The notes beneath the pieces were generated by a model. That model was given only the letters and a program-made list of their open reading frames with translations, did no database searches and had not been told where the DNA came from. The position numbers and the translations under genes were made by a program. Shown in pieces: positions 1 through 9,171 of a DNA stretch of 64,000 nt (positions are counted from its first letter, which is position 1; every line of letters starts with the position of its first letter). Source of the stretch: Seminavis robusta (taxonomy: Eukaryota > Bacillariophyta > Bacillariophyceae > Naviculales > Naviculaceae); contig CAICTM010000158.1 of assembly GCA_903772945.1 (NCBI GenBank), positions 40,167 through 104,166 of the forward strand. Direction: 5' to 3'.

Positions 1-658
1 GGGGTTGGAAACGGGATGCTTGCTGTGCTTCCCCAGGTCTGGCTTCAACCTGCTGTCCCTCCTCTAATGCAGCTACATCACGCTCGTTGTGACCAGATCT
101 TGCCGGCGCGACCACAAATCCTTGCAAAGGAGTTCGACTAATTGTCATGTCACTAGTACCTTGAGATTGAGGTGGTGCAAGTGACGTATCCTCGGCCCAC
201 GACCGCTCATTTTGTTCATGATTGTCATTGTGTGGGGTGTCTAGATGTAGGCTGCTGTACACTGGGTATGCTCCGGGCAGGGCTTGTGTTTCCACAGCTC
301 CCCTCTGAAGAACTGTTCGAGGAGTGCACTGTCTCTGCGAGGTCTGGTGCTCTTCTGCTTCAGGAATGGGAGCTTGTGCTACATCGGGATCTTGTATCTG
401 TCCTTTGCCAATTTCCATTGCCTCCTCCTCGACGCTGACACCGATGGATGCGAGGTTGTCCCTGTCATTCGGGGCGTCACTCACAAGCTGCTTGGCGATC
501 TTCGAGACAAAATCGTCGTCTAACTCGCTTTCTTGGTTGGCGTCCTCGGCCGCCATCTCTTCCCCTGCAGCTCCGAGCAAGGAATCGGAACAGTTCTCAT
601 CACTCTCAAGTGCCTGCATACCACTGGACTCTATTTTTGGATCTGCTTCTTCCGACAT
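1..658 (-). CDS. Solute-binding receptor-like protein, N-terminal part (cut by window edge)
   Basis: Partial gene on the minus strand. The frame opens at the ATG at 658 (MSEEADPK...) and stays open to the window edge. It closely matches the cytosolic N-terminal region of the gene at 13158-15837: the acidic NQESELDDD block, a Pro/Gln-rich stretch, AYPVYSSLH and SGHNERD motifs, in the same order. By that homology the missing part to the left should hold a membrane anchor and two periplasmic-binding-protein-like domains. A 3-bp deletion relative to the paralogue keeps the frame. The start is better preserved here than in the paralogue, where the equivalent ATG is followed by a stop. Function is inferred only from the paralogue: a type II membrane protein that may bind small ligands outside the cell. 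Confidence 0.65.
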   Translation of the reverse strand, partial: MSEEADPKIESSGMQALESDENCSDSLLGAAGEEMAAEDANQESELDDDFVSKIAKQLVSDAPNDRDNLASIGVSVEEEAMEIGKGQIQDPDVAQAPIPEAEEHQTSQRQCTPRTVLQRGAVETQALPGAYPVYSSLHLDTPHNDNHEQNERSWAEDTSLAPPQSQGTSDMTISRTPLQGFVVAPARSGHNERDVAALEEGQQVEARPGEAQQASRFQP

Positions 659-1730
659 GTTTTACTCTGCTCCTCCTTGGTTTGTGAAACGAATTACTGG
701 TCCGTATGAAGCTTCACCTCTGGCGCAGCCAGCCCTCAACTTTTGTGTAGAGGTTCACGTGGTGAGGTTTGACGAGGAAAGGGCGTGTGCACCTGTGCGT
801 TGCTGCCGCTGTCACGCTGTCGCCCTCTCACTTGTGTTTGCTTCTGGCTTCTTCCTTGGATGGACACCGGGTTGGATTGGGATATCTGGGGCGGTTGCGA
901 ATTTTGTTTTGTCACTTTACTCCCGCCGTTTTGACAAACGCAAGCCTATAAAATCTCGACAGTAAAACGCCGACATGACCCTCACAAAAGCGATGTCCCA
1001 AATGTGACATGCAACTCACAAGAGTTTTGTATAATCTTCGGCAAGTTGAACCTTATCACAAGATTTATTACACTTATGGTGTTCCGTTGGCACTTTTGCC
1101 TCTAATGATGGTATTATTGGAAAGCGCAAAGGAATTGCTTTCTAAATCTGTATTGAAAAATGCGTTAATGAAAAGTGCAAGTCAATTAACTGACGTATGC
1201 ATCATGATTCGGATGGAGTATTACGTGTTACTCAGTACCGGTACAGCTCGTACAGTACGCTGAGTGGTCTTGTTATTAATTAATAATTGAAGTTTGAAGA
1301 GAACCCCTTTCAGTGAGAAAATCTCTGATGTTCAACGCGGCTTGCCACGCCATTATTCACTGTCGCACCCCCGTATTACTAGTAGTACCCTCTCGTCGAG
1401 CTCGTAGTGTACAAACTATCAGTGTACAAACTATCAGTGTACTTTAACTTCTATAGTAAAGCTCATGGGGTAAACTTTGCGATTTTGGGGGAACCCCTCT
1501 TCATTCCTCACCCCACAACTCAAACAAAGGAAATACCTTCACAACACCAGTCGTCCACCCAAAATGCATTTCGCGCCATTTTCCAAATCTGAGTCAACAG
1601 TTTGGGTTGTTAGCGCTGCACGCGAAAAACATCTAAGTAATCTACTTCCAGACGTCTGATTCCACTCCCTAGCAATGGTATACGTCAAACTATAGACCCA
1701 AGCTCGTCACCGCGGATTGACAACCCCAAT
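659..1730. other. Intergenic, no gene seen
   Basis: About 1.07 kb between the receptor-like gene and element A. Small open frames exist but show no recognisable motif and no paralogue in the window. A short direct duplication (GTACAAACTATCA twice) lies near 1408-1440. The left boundary repeat of element A begins at 1731. Confidence 0.5.
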
Positions 1731-1751
1731 CCACCTCGGTCCTCGGTCCAC
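1731..1751 (+). repeat. Left boundary repeat of element A (att-like)
   Basis: CCACCTCGGTCC followed by one variable base and CGGTCCAC; the same string occurs at 9157-9177 with a single mismatch. It sits 22 bp before the first ATG of the recombinase frame, a usual place for a recombinase attachment site. It contains two overlapping copies of TCGGTCC. Confidence 0.65.
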
Positions 1752-1772
1752 TTCCTGGGACCCTTCCAAAGA

Positions 1773-3807
1773 GTGTTCTCAGCCCAAACTTCCTCACAAT
1801 TCCCATCAAAGCACCATCCAAGCACCCTGACAGATTCGATTCTAAGTTCGCCAGCAATGGTATCCTCTCAAGGATCGTCGTCCCTTGAAGAAGTCCATGT
1901 AAACTTCTACGCTTCATCCTCTAAGTCATGCCAGTCCAAGCATAACAGCACCGCCTCCAAGATTCAGCCCTATTTGAACCAACTCCAGATCCGACTCGGT
2001 TTACCAAGTGTTAGCTACGAAGACATCACTGAGACAGGAGGCGCTTTCTCAACTAACGATGACGATGTAACAAAGTGGTGGTTTTTATTTTTCGACGGCC
2101 AACCAGCCTTTTGGTTCAGCCTCAAAAAGGCCGACGGAACCGCCTATGCAGTAGGCACCCTGGAACGGTACATGCCGTCTATCAAGAATCAATTGACAAA
2201 GAAGTTCATGCTCTCCCGCTACCTGAAAGTCATCGAAGAAACCTACGCTTCAACCTTCAGTTCCTTGAAAGCGAAAGTCAAGGACCGGAAGAAAGCAACC
2301 CCCCTAGCAACCCAAAACAAAGTCTACTCCAGTACAGACATTGCATTCATCCTCCAACGCTGCCTCTGGTTCAATCTAGAAAATTACATCGACTTCTACG
2401 TTTTCCAGACAGCCACTCTCCGACTTTGCAGCAGGCAGGGCAACTGAAGCCTCCCGCCTCTCCGTGGAGAACCTCTCAGTTAGAGAGGTTTATGAAGGAC
2501 CCCTCAACCATATCCTTCAATGCTATCTTGTGCGCGACAAGATGGGAGTTGACAACAACCACCCTTTGATTCCCAACAAGCACGATGTTTTTGGTGACCT
2601 TCCTGTTGCGATCGGTTTGTCCTTGTTCATCCACAACAACAAAACCCTCATGCCATCTATTGCAGCTTTGACCGGAGACGTAAGTGCCCACTACACAAGC
2701 ACCCTCAACTCCATCTGGAAGAGGTATCCCCCGACTGAGAACATCGCTGTACGAAAAGGCACATCACACTTTGGCAAACACACGGCGCAATACCTCCTTG
2801 ACGGAGCCAAGGAGCATATAGCCGCGCAGTTGTATGGTGGATGGAATATCGGGGAAGGAGCTCGCACCGAGTACTTCTCAAATCCCTGGCCGTACCTCCT
2901 CAATGGAGCCAAAGCTCTTGCAGGCTATTCCAAAGTCAGCGGTGAATACCAACGTGTCACCACCCCATCGTATGAACCCATCTCGAAAGACATGGGCGAT
3001 AAGATGTGTACGGTGTTCTTCGGTCACATCCCTGATGACGTGCTCAGCATCCAAGCCATGCAAATGATTCTAATGTGTGTCCTTGCCAAATGGGATCAGC
3101 TTCTACATCACATCGAGGCAGAACCCAATGGTTTATTCAAAGACCCAAGCAACCACATCCTTGTTGCAACCCTTATGAAACGACTCGCGCAGGAAGACAT
3201 CAGTCTAGCTGAATTCAACAAGTTCAAGTCATCGTGTCTAGATCTCTTCGACAAGGCAAACCTCGTTGAACACACTACAGTCTCCCCCGTCCCCTCTCCA
3301 CCGGCCTCAACAGATTCGAATGCAGACTTGACCATCTCTCCGTTCCAGCGTGAATTGAACATCAAACCCCTGAAAGCGCTTCTGGATCTCGTCAGCAGGA
3401 ACCCAGATCCCAAAGTTGTCTTCGTCAATTACTTCGCTTACAACTTCATGAAATCCTACAAGTCTGCAAAGGTTGACAACCGCATGAGATGTAAGTACCG
3501 AGTCATTAAAGCAGCTGTCAGAGTCATGGTCCACTTCCTCGACTCCTATCCAACCACCAAGCCATCAATGGAAGAAGCAGGTCTTGTGACGGAGCGCATC
3601 AAGAAAGCATTGTTGAGCAACGCTTCAAACGTTAAGACTCAAGGCAAACATCCATTCAGTGCAGCGACAGCAGTCCACCTCTCTATCATCGGCCGCAATG
3701 AAGCACTCCTCACTGACAAGACGAAGCCCTGGTACCACCCTCTCCCACCTAACACCCCCTACTCCTTCATCGAACACATGTTCTCACGAAAGATCTACCA
3801 GGTCTAA
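1773..3807 (+). pseudogene. Crypton-like tyrosine recombinase (element A), one frameshift
   Basis: Two overlapping frames, 1773-2447 and 2464-3807, read as one protein of about 677 residues if a single shift near 2420 is allowed. The N-terminal part (residues 1-220) is a helical region like a core-binding domain. Just after the shift the second frame shows the box I arginine context GRATEAS. Within the 447-residue second frame I see SHFGK (His102, with Lys105 where Arg is usual in box II), GGWNI (Trp127) and EYF (Tyr137, candidate nucleophile), the spacing expected for tyrosine recombinases. The C-terminal 120 residues resemble the tail of the element B protein and could be a GCR1_C-like DNA-binding domain as in Cryptons (inference). 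Expected role: strand exchange in excision and integration. The frameshift and the Arg-to-Lys change suggest this copy is inactive, unless the shift is programmed. Confidence 0.7.
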
Positions 3808-3924
3808 GCAACCAAGCAAATATAATTTATTTTTATTTTTTATTTTTTAGTGTTTATCTGCACTCCTCCTTGTCCTTATCCAATAGACAACATGGCAGCC
3901 ACAACACTCTCTCTTCATGGGACT

Positions 3925-4332
3925 CTAGACCCAAACAGTCAACGCGACGTTGAGGTACCCCTCAATTTCGTTCATGGCCCTCTTGAGTTCATGCGGGAGA
4001 TAACCCTGCCCGTAGGTTCCAATCTGCTGATTCATCAAATCCAAGACCTGTCGGTAACAAACCCTCTTAACAACCTCGTTGCATCTGTTTGCTGCATCAA
4101 CAGCCTCCCAAAAGGTTCCAATCTGCTGAGAGTACATATAGGCATCCCGGAGGGACCCAAATCCCTGGACAGTCCTGTTGCCATCCCTTTCAGTGTAAGT
4201 CACGCGAACAAACACCACAGCTGCCTGAGCTGTGATTGGTCCTCCACTGTTAGGATCAGGGAACATGAACTCCCAGGCCCAATTCGACTTGGCATGAACA
4301 AGATAAGCGGCAGCTTGGAAAAGGACCGGCAT
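3925..4332 (-). CDS. Small element protein, family I (135 aa)
   Basis: Unknown function, convergent with the recombinase gene. The C-terminal third (GYLPHELKRAMNEIEGYLNV...TVW) matches the ends of the 134-aa protein at 4737-5141 (GLIPGDIKAAVNDIETNIGV...TDW) and of the element B protein at 53328-53642 (DLLPRDIKDAVNDVEVNIGV...TAW). That conservation, with divergent N-termini, selects this strand over the overlapping plus-strand frame. No signal peptide, membrane helix or catalytic motif is visible. It starts about 60 bp from a copy of the regulatory repeat at 4395-4436 and may share a divergent promoter with the gene at 4737. A virion or replication-accessory role is possible but not shown by the sequence. 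Confidence 0.6.
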   Translation of the reverse strand: MPVLFQAAAYLVHAKSNWAWEFMFPDPNSGGPITAQAAVVFVRVTYTERDGNRTVQGFGSLRDAYMYSQQIGTFWEAVDAANRCNEVVKRVCYRQVLDLMNQQIGTYGQGYLPHELKRAMNEIEGYLNVALTVWV

Positions 4333-4394
4333 TGTTGTTGTCGACTTTGCTTTGTCCCTTGTGAGTGATTGTTGTGAGGCGATACTCAGTTCCT

Positions 4395-4436
4395 ACGACC
4401 ATTCCACGTTAACACGCTCCGTTGAAAGCGTGTCAC
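4395..4436 (+). promoter_or_regulatory. Regulatory repeat copy 1 of element A
   Basis: A 42-bp sequence repeated almost identically at 5209-5250 (one C/T difference). It contains CCACGTTAAC and a 7-bp inverted repeat, ACACGCT...AGCGTGT, with an 8-nt loop. It lies between the divergent small genes at 4332(-) and 4737(+). The word CCACGTTAAC also occurs in the two upstream repeats of element B, so a shared promoter or operator is likely. Confidence 0.5.
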
Positions 4437-4736
4437 CACTCTTTACATCACCACGCTTTACACTACGTTTCGTTCGGTTCACGCTTGATACGTCGTTATT
4501 TAAAAATTTAAATTTAAAGTCAATCATGCATTTCGGCGATGATTTGGCTGTGAGTAACCCCGATTGATTGATTCCCATCGTGGATTTTCCCATCGTGGCG
4601 TTTTCACGGTGACTCCCATAAGTGCACGAAAAAATCGTCGACAACGAACTTGGAGACCACCACAATTCGACAACAAAGCCAACAAACAACCTTCGACAAC
4701 AAAGCCAACAAACAACCTTCGTCAGTTTCCTTTGCA

Positions 4737-5141
4737 ATGTTTACTCTTCTACATTTCTTCATCCTCATGCAGCTGGCGGTCACCGTTGATGCTGCTTACG
4801 AATACATCTACATGAGTGGACATTACATCCATCACTATGTTTTCGCTAGTTTTGCGTTGTGGTTTGTTTGGAACACCGGTGTCATGACTATCAAGGATGT
4901 GATCGCGGAAATCAATGATGATGGGAATGCCGGTGATGCAAGAGTCCCCAAGTACCGTCGTTGGTTGGCTCTTGTGCGCGCCTTCGGTCTTCGTTGGGGT
5001 GGTGGATTGATTCCTGGTGACATCAAGGCGGCTGTTAACGACATTGAAACAAACATTGGAGTCCATGTTACTGATTGGGATCATGAACTTCCTGCTCCTT
5101 ACGAAGGAGATACGGATGATGACAGCGAAGAAGAGGAGTAA
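4737..5141 (+). CDS. Small element protein, family I paralogue (134 aa)
   Basis: Paralogue of the 135-aa protein at 3925-4332 and homologue of the element B protein at 53328-53642. Shared features are YxxxSG near the N-terminus, then RWGGGLIPGDIKAAVNDIE and a final TDW. The start at 4737 is preferred because homology begins soon after it. An earlier in-frame ATG at 4650 would add residues encoded by a two-copy 27-bp tandem repeat, more likely 5' UTR. The N-terminus (MFTLLHFFILMQLAVTVDA) is hydrophobic and could act as a signal or anchor. The C-terminus is strongly acidic (DTDDDSEEEE). Function unknown. It is flanked on both sides by copies of the regulatory repeat. Confidence 0.6.
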   Translation: MFTLLHFFILMQLAVTVDAAYEYIYMSGHYIHHYVFASFALWFVWNTGVMTIKDVIAEINDDGNAGDARVPKYRRWLALVRAFGLRWGGGLIPGDIKAAVNDIETNIGVHVTDWDHELPAPYEGDTDDDSEEEE

Positions 5142-5208
5142 CTAAGAATGCTACCTTTAAATCAAGAAAAATCCCTAAACAAAATCCCTACCCCTAATGT
5201 AGTGGACA

Positions 5209-5250
5209 ACGACCATTCCACGTTAACACGCTCTGTTGAAAGCGTGTCAC
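5209..5250 (+). promoter_or_regulatory. Regulatory repeat copy 2 of element A
   Basis: Second copy of the 42-bp sequence at 4395-4436, in the same orientation and downstream of the small gene ending at 5141. It is followed by GCTCAC/GCTTAC repeats and CCGTGGAGGTGGAGACTCCACG, a further inverted repeat. It may drive transcription toward Rep, although 670 bp separate them. Confidence 0.45.
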
Positions 5251-5579
5251 GCTCACGCTCACGCTTACCGTGGAGGTGGAGACTCCACGTTCTCCTGGTA
5301 GTGTTTCTCCTCTAATGATAAAGTACAATTTTGCCAAACACACACCCGCACTCAAATTTGAGGGGGGGGGGGTATTATTACAGGCAAAATTGGACCTCCT
5401 CGTAGAGGTTGGTACAATTCCTACACGAAAAGTGCCAAGGTCCAAACCCTCCCCGGTTTACGTTTTTGTCACCTGTCTCTCCGCACTTTTCGTCTCCAAA
5501 CAGCCCAAGCGGCGTGTGAGCGTCTACAAACTCCATCAATCCATTATTTTTCTATTAACCCTATCAGTCATGCAGTTCA

Positions 5580-5860
5580 GTTAGGCCACTAACCCTAGTT
5601 AGTTAGCATAGCCATAGCCCAGCCCATAGCATTAGCTAGTTAGCATAGCATTAGCTAGTTAGCATAGCCATAGCCCAGCCCCATAGCATTAGTTAGTTAG
5701 TTAGCATAGCCATAGCCCAGCCCATAGCATTAGCTAGTTAGCATAACCCATAGCATTAGTAGTTAGTTAGTTAGCATAGCCATAGCCCAGCCCATAGCAT
5801 TAGTTTAGTTAGTAGTCATAGCCATAGCCCAGCCCATAGCATTAGTTAGTTAGTTCAAGG
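5580..5860. repeat. Minisatellite upstream of Rep
   Basis: Imperfect tandem units built from GTTAGCATAGCCATAGCCC, AGCCCATAGCATTAG and TAGTTAG blocks, about five to six copies with variable length. The array ends about 60 bp before the Rep ATG at 5920. Element B also has short tandem arrays just before its Rep-like gene (52281-52500), so position rather than sequence is conserved. Confidence 0.75.
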
Positions 5861-5919
5861 TCCAAACCCCCACCCATTCGTATAATCGTCACTCTGTCAC
5901 TCTGTCACTCATAAAAAAC

Positions 5920-7508
5920 ATGAACACAGATGGCCTCCAGAATCTCTCATCTCCTATCCCTGTCACCGCCCGTACTTGTAAAAATGCTGCCACTCATGAC
6001 GACAATGGAGTTAGAGAACCTACAGCATGCCATGACTCAGTTGGTAACCGCCCACAACCACTGCCGGATGTATCGAACGTGCATCCCCAAGGAGATGCAA
6101 CAGGTAGAGAAGACTTGCCATCAGACATTACCAATGATCAAAGAAACCCTACGGGAAAGGTTAAGTGGAACAATACCGTCCAAGCCAGACACTGGTGTAT
6201 CACCTTTAACAACTACACCCCTGAAGACTATACTAAGCCTGAAGAAGGATTTGCAAAAGGCAAAGAAGAAATCATCACCGCGATCATAGGCAGGGAAGTA
6301 AGTGCTTCCGGTACCCCCCACCTCCAAGGTTACATCCTCCATTTCAAGAAGCGTCTGCGCCAATCAACCGTCCACGCCTTCTTCGGATACAACTCCCCGT
6401 GCATGCATTTGAGTGTCCAGGGAGAAGGCGGGAAACCCCCACTTGCGGCATTTCGGTACTGTATGAAAGAAGGAGACTACTATATAGTAGGGAAAGACCT
6501 CGATAAACATGATGGACTGAAAATTCAAACTAAAAAGGCAACAGGTCATGTATCTTCAGAGTACACCAATGTGACTGCCAAAATCCAGGAAGGATCCGTC
6601 ACAACGATGGCAGAAGTGCGAGAAGCATCTGCCGAACTTGCTGCCCGCCACCAAGAATATTGGCGAGACCTCCTAGTTACCCACCGTGCCAAACCATCAG
6701 AGCCAAATCACCCTCTCCACAAATGGCAACAGATGCTTGTAGAGAAACTACAAGGCCCAACCAATGACCGAGAAATCATCTTCGTAGTCGACAAAGAAGG
6801 CAATGCAGGGAAATCATGGTTTTGCAAATGGTACGATCAAAAGTATGGAGAGAAAGAAAGACCTACTTAATAGGAGCAGATAAGCGTGCAGATATAGGCT
6901 ACGCACTTATCAACAAAGTCATCGAATACGGAGACCCCAAGGTAGTATTCATGGACGTACCTCGAGCTCGTCAATCCTACATATCAAGCGCCTTCCTAGA
7001 AGATGTAAAGAACAAAAAACTGGACAGTCCGAAATACAACTCCAAATCAATTCACCTCAAAGAGATCCCCCACATGGTGGTGATGACAAACGCCTGGCCC
7101 TCTAAGACAGTAAATGATCCAGGTTTATCAGAAGACCGATACCTCTACCTCTTTATCCAAGGAGACAACGCCGAATGGCTTGAAGGCTACCATGGAGACG
7201 AAGGCGGAGCGATGGCACCAGGGTTCCATCTCAAAGCATACGATGTAATCCAAGCAACAACCCAACCAAGAATCCCCAATAGCCTGCAAGACGCCTTCAA
7301 CAAAGTGTATGAAACACATCATACAGAACCACAGAGTCTTCAGAACGCTTTCAACCAAGCAGTGAAAACTTGGCTAGAGAAATCAAAGACAACAACGTCA
7401 AACGCTGGCAAATACGTAACCAGTATCATGCAGAAGCCCATCAGCCGAGCAATGAAAAAACATCTTTCAAGTCAACCGATCGAACAATACACCCATAAGA
7501 AGAAATAA
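5920..7508 (+). pseudogene. rep: CRESS-DNA-type replication protein Rep, one frameshift
   Basis: Rolling-circle initiator in two frames, 5920-6870 and 6816-7508, joined by one shift near 6860. First frame: motif I WCITFNNYTP (residues 92-101), motif II PHLQGY with the HUH-type metal site (about 133-138), motif III YCMK with candidate catalytic Tyr180, and Walker A GNAGKS (about 294-299). Second frame: Walker B VVFMDVP (about 43-49) and motif C VVMTN. Domain order and total length (about 510 residues) fit an eukaryotic CRESS-virus Rep: HUH endonuclease then SF3 helicase. The N-terminal 80 residues are an extra, disordered-looking stretch. The expected job is nicking the hairpin at 9126-9171 and unwinding during rolling-circle replication. 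The shift separates Walker A from Walker B, so this copy should not make an active helicase. Confidence 0.88.
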
Positions 7509-7670
7509 GAGCAATGTCTGGAGTCGGTGATAACAGAATGTCCTTCCCATTAACGACGAGGTACTCCCCGTACAATAAAAGAACGCCAAGAAAGAGAACT
7601 TCAACTTCAACTTCAAGTAAGGACAAAAGCCAACAATCCATTCTTAAATGATACTTTAAATCTAGCGCCT

Positions 7671-7979
7671 CTAAATCAACTTGTTCACATTGTCCTCCTC
7701 CTTGTATTCAACGACCCGGTATCCATAATTAGGGACGTAAGTCCTATTCCCGATAACAATTCCCACAGAACACCTCTTTTTTTCGTCACACGCTGCTACA
7801 TAATGCCCAGGACCCTGTCCATGATCATGTACCTCTCCACAGTACGGACACATAATCTCAGTATCTCCCTGCTTCCTCAGCGCGACTGGGATCCCATAAA
7901 ACCCCTGTAAATAAAGCCGTATTTCCCCCAACCCCATTGGTACTCCGTTAGCAATCCTAAAGTCGTTCGTCATTGTCAT
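7671..7979 (-). CDS. Small zinc-binding protein, family II (102 aa)
   Basis: Homologue of the element B protein at 54343-54654, with which it shares NGVPM, YYGIP/FYGIP, ALR.QGD, CPYCG..HD, PGH, CDE and YVPNYGY..VEY motifs across its whole length. The CPYC...H...H...C pattern (residues about 44-64) is a likely single zinc site. Function is not recognised; a nucleic-acid-binding or regulatory role is a reasonable guess. It starts 12 bp from the divergent gene at 7992, so the pair must share a very compact promoter. The frame is intact, unlike Rep and YR. Confidence 0.72.
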   Translation of the reverse strand: MTMTNDFRIANGVPMGLGEIRLYLQGFYGIPVALRKQGDTEIMCPYCGEVHDHGQGPGHYVAACDEKKRCSVGIVIGNRTYVPNYGYRVVEYKEEDNVNKLI

Positions 7980-7991
7980 AATAAAAACCAG

Positions 7992-8360
7992 ATGTTTATT
8001 GTCTCCGCCCTTTGTGTTTCGCTCCTAGATTACTCGACTTTCGTCCAGTTCATACGTCGCGAGTTTGCGACTGAAGCCTTCATAGCTTACAACCATAGTC
8101 GAAACCAATTGCAGATGTGTTTGTTGATTAACCCCGACGAAGAAGTCGACATCCGAAACTGGTTTCCCAATTACTCAGTCCAAGAATTAGACGACGCCAC
8201 TGTAGAACTTGACCAGCCACTCTCCATAGAAAGCTGTATGTGGATCTCCATGGCAAACTTAAGCTTAATGCACACGAAGAATCTGAAGAACACTAGGAAC
8301 CGTCTATGTGAACGCTTAAATCTAACAACCACACCTCATTCAGCCCTATTTGAACCTTAA
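7992..8360 (+). CDS. Small element protein, family III (122 aa)
   Basis: Homologue of the element B gene at 53928-54296. Shared blocks are MFIV..LC, RREF.TEAFI.YNH, DEEVD.R.WF..Y.VQ, LDQPLSIE.CM and HTKNLKNTR.RLCERL. Equal length and an aligned start confirm the ATG at 7992. No known domain is recognised. It always sits head-to-head with the family II zinc protein, in both elements. The pair could be two subunits of one complex or a regulator and its partner; the sequence does not say which. Confidence 0.7.
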   Translation: MFIVSALCVSLLDYSTFVQFIRREFATEAFIAYNHSRNQLQMCLLINPDEEVDIRNWFPNYSVQELDDATVELDQPLSIESCMWISMANLSLMHTKNLKNTRNRLCERLNLTTTPHSALFEP

Positions 8361-8405
8361 TTCCCAACTTTAAGATAACAAAAAAAATTGAATCCCAACT
8401 CGTGT

Positions 8406-8601
8406 GACTAACTTCCGGATACTCGGAAGCCCATGTTCCGTGTGACGCACTTCCGACTAACTTCCGGATACTCGGAAGCCCATGTTCCGTGTGACGCACT
8501 TCCGACTAACTTCCGGATACTCGGAAGCCCATGTTCCATGTGACGCACTTCCGACTAACTTCCGGATACTCGGAAGCCCATGTTCCGTGTGACGCACTAA
8601 C
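8406..8601. repeat. Four 49-bp direct repeats (iteron-like)
   Basis: Four copies at 49-bp spacing, beginning near 8406, 8455, 8504 and 8553, nearly identical. Each contains CTTCCGGATACTCGGAAG, itself partly palindromic. The core GGATACTCGGAA is the reverse complement of the TTCCGAGTATCC core in the element B array at 54857-54985. In CRESS viruses, iterons near the origin are Rep-binding sites, so these are candidate Rep or regulator sites. Confidence 0.75.
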
Positions 8602-8738
8602 GTCACCACTGGTATGAACGAGCCGGCCGACCCGCGATACAAGATGCGCGAATGCGTACTTCACTGGTAAGCACTAACATGCAAATGTGAACATGACCAA
8701 ACGCAACCCCAGCTCACTATTTCTGAGCCTACGGCAAC

Positions 8739-9065
8739 ATGGCAGAAATATTTCCGAGTCTACTATACGGCAACATGGCAGAAACACTACCGCACTCTGC
8801 CACCCATTGGAAACTCCTCATCAACAACCGCGGCCAAGACCTAGCGACGATACCGAATTGGTTGTCAAACCTGAGCGATGAAGCCCTAGTAGATTGGAGC
8901 GCATCCCCCTCAACCGCCACGTCGAATCTACTAGTTGTGGAAGCCGTTTACGCAGCCAATACGGCCTTACCCAAAAACGACATCGTGAAAGAGCATGGAC
9001 TTGACAGTGGCGCCATGGTAACCACGTTGCTTCATTTCTCTCCCGGTGTACCCGTAGTCAATTAA
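8739..9065 (+). CDS. Hypothetical protein (108 aa) before the origin of element A
   Basis: Open frame of 108 codons with no recognised domain and no match in element B. The first codons lie in a duplicated segment (CGGCAACATGGCAGAAA occurs twice, near 8733 and 8770), so the start could be either ATG. It lies between the 49-bp repeats and the origin-like hairpin. It could be a true element gene or a chance frame. Confidence 0.3.
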   Translation: MAEIFPSLLYGNMAETLPHSATHWKLLINNRGQDLATIPNWLSNLSDEALVDWSASPSTATSNLLVVEAVYAANTALPKNDIVKEHGLDSGAMVTTLLHFSPGVPVVN

Positions 9066-9125
9066 ATCAAGTAACTTTCTAGTTTTAATCAACACCGATG
9101 GCCCGTCGTACCCCTATCCCTAATG

Positions 9126-9171
9126 CGTGGACCGAGGTGGGAAATTCATTGTTACCCCACCTCGGTCCACG
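9126..9171. promoter_or_regulatory. Origin-like stem-loop of element A
   Basis: Perfect 16-bp inverted repeat (9126-9141 with 9156-9171) enclosing a 14-nt loop. The last nine loop bases are CATTGTTAC, differing at one position from the CRESS consensus NANTATTAC, and they directly abut the 3' stem, as in gemini- and circovirus-type origins. Rep would be expected to nick between TT and AC (family knowledge). The 3' arm recurs at the left end of the element. The adjacent TACTGTTTTCTCTTTAGTAAA is conserved beside the element B hairpin. Confidence 0.72.

Noticed and set aside
3850-4368. Plus-strand frame of 172 codons
   Set aside because: The minus strand carries the family I protein, supported by two homologues in the window.
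3925-5141. Capsid proteins of element A
   Set aside because: Attractive for a CRESS-like element, but there is no basic N-terminus or jelly-roll pattern that I can defend from sequence.
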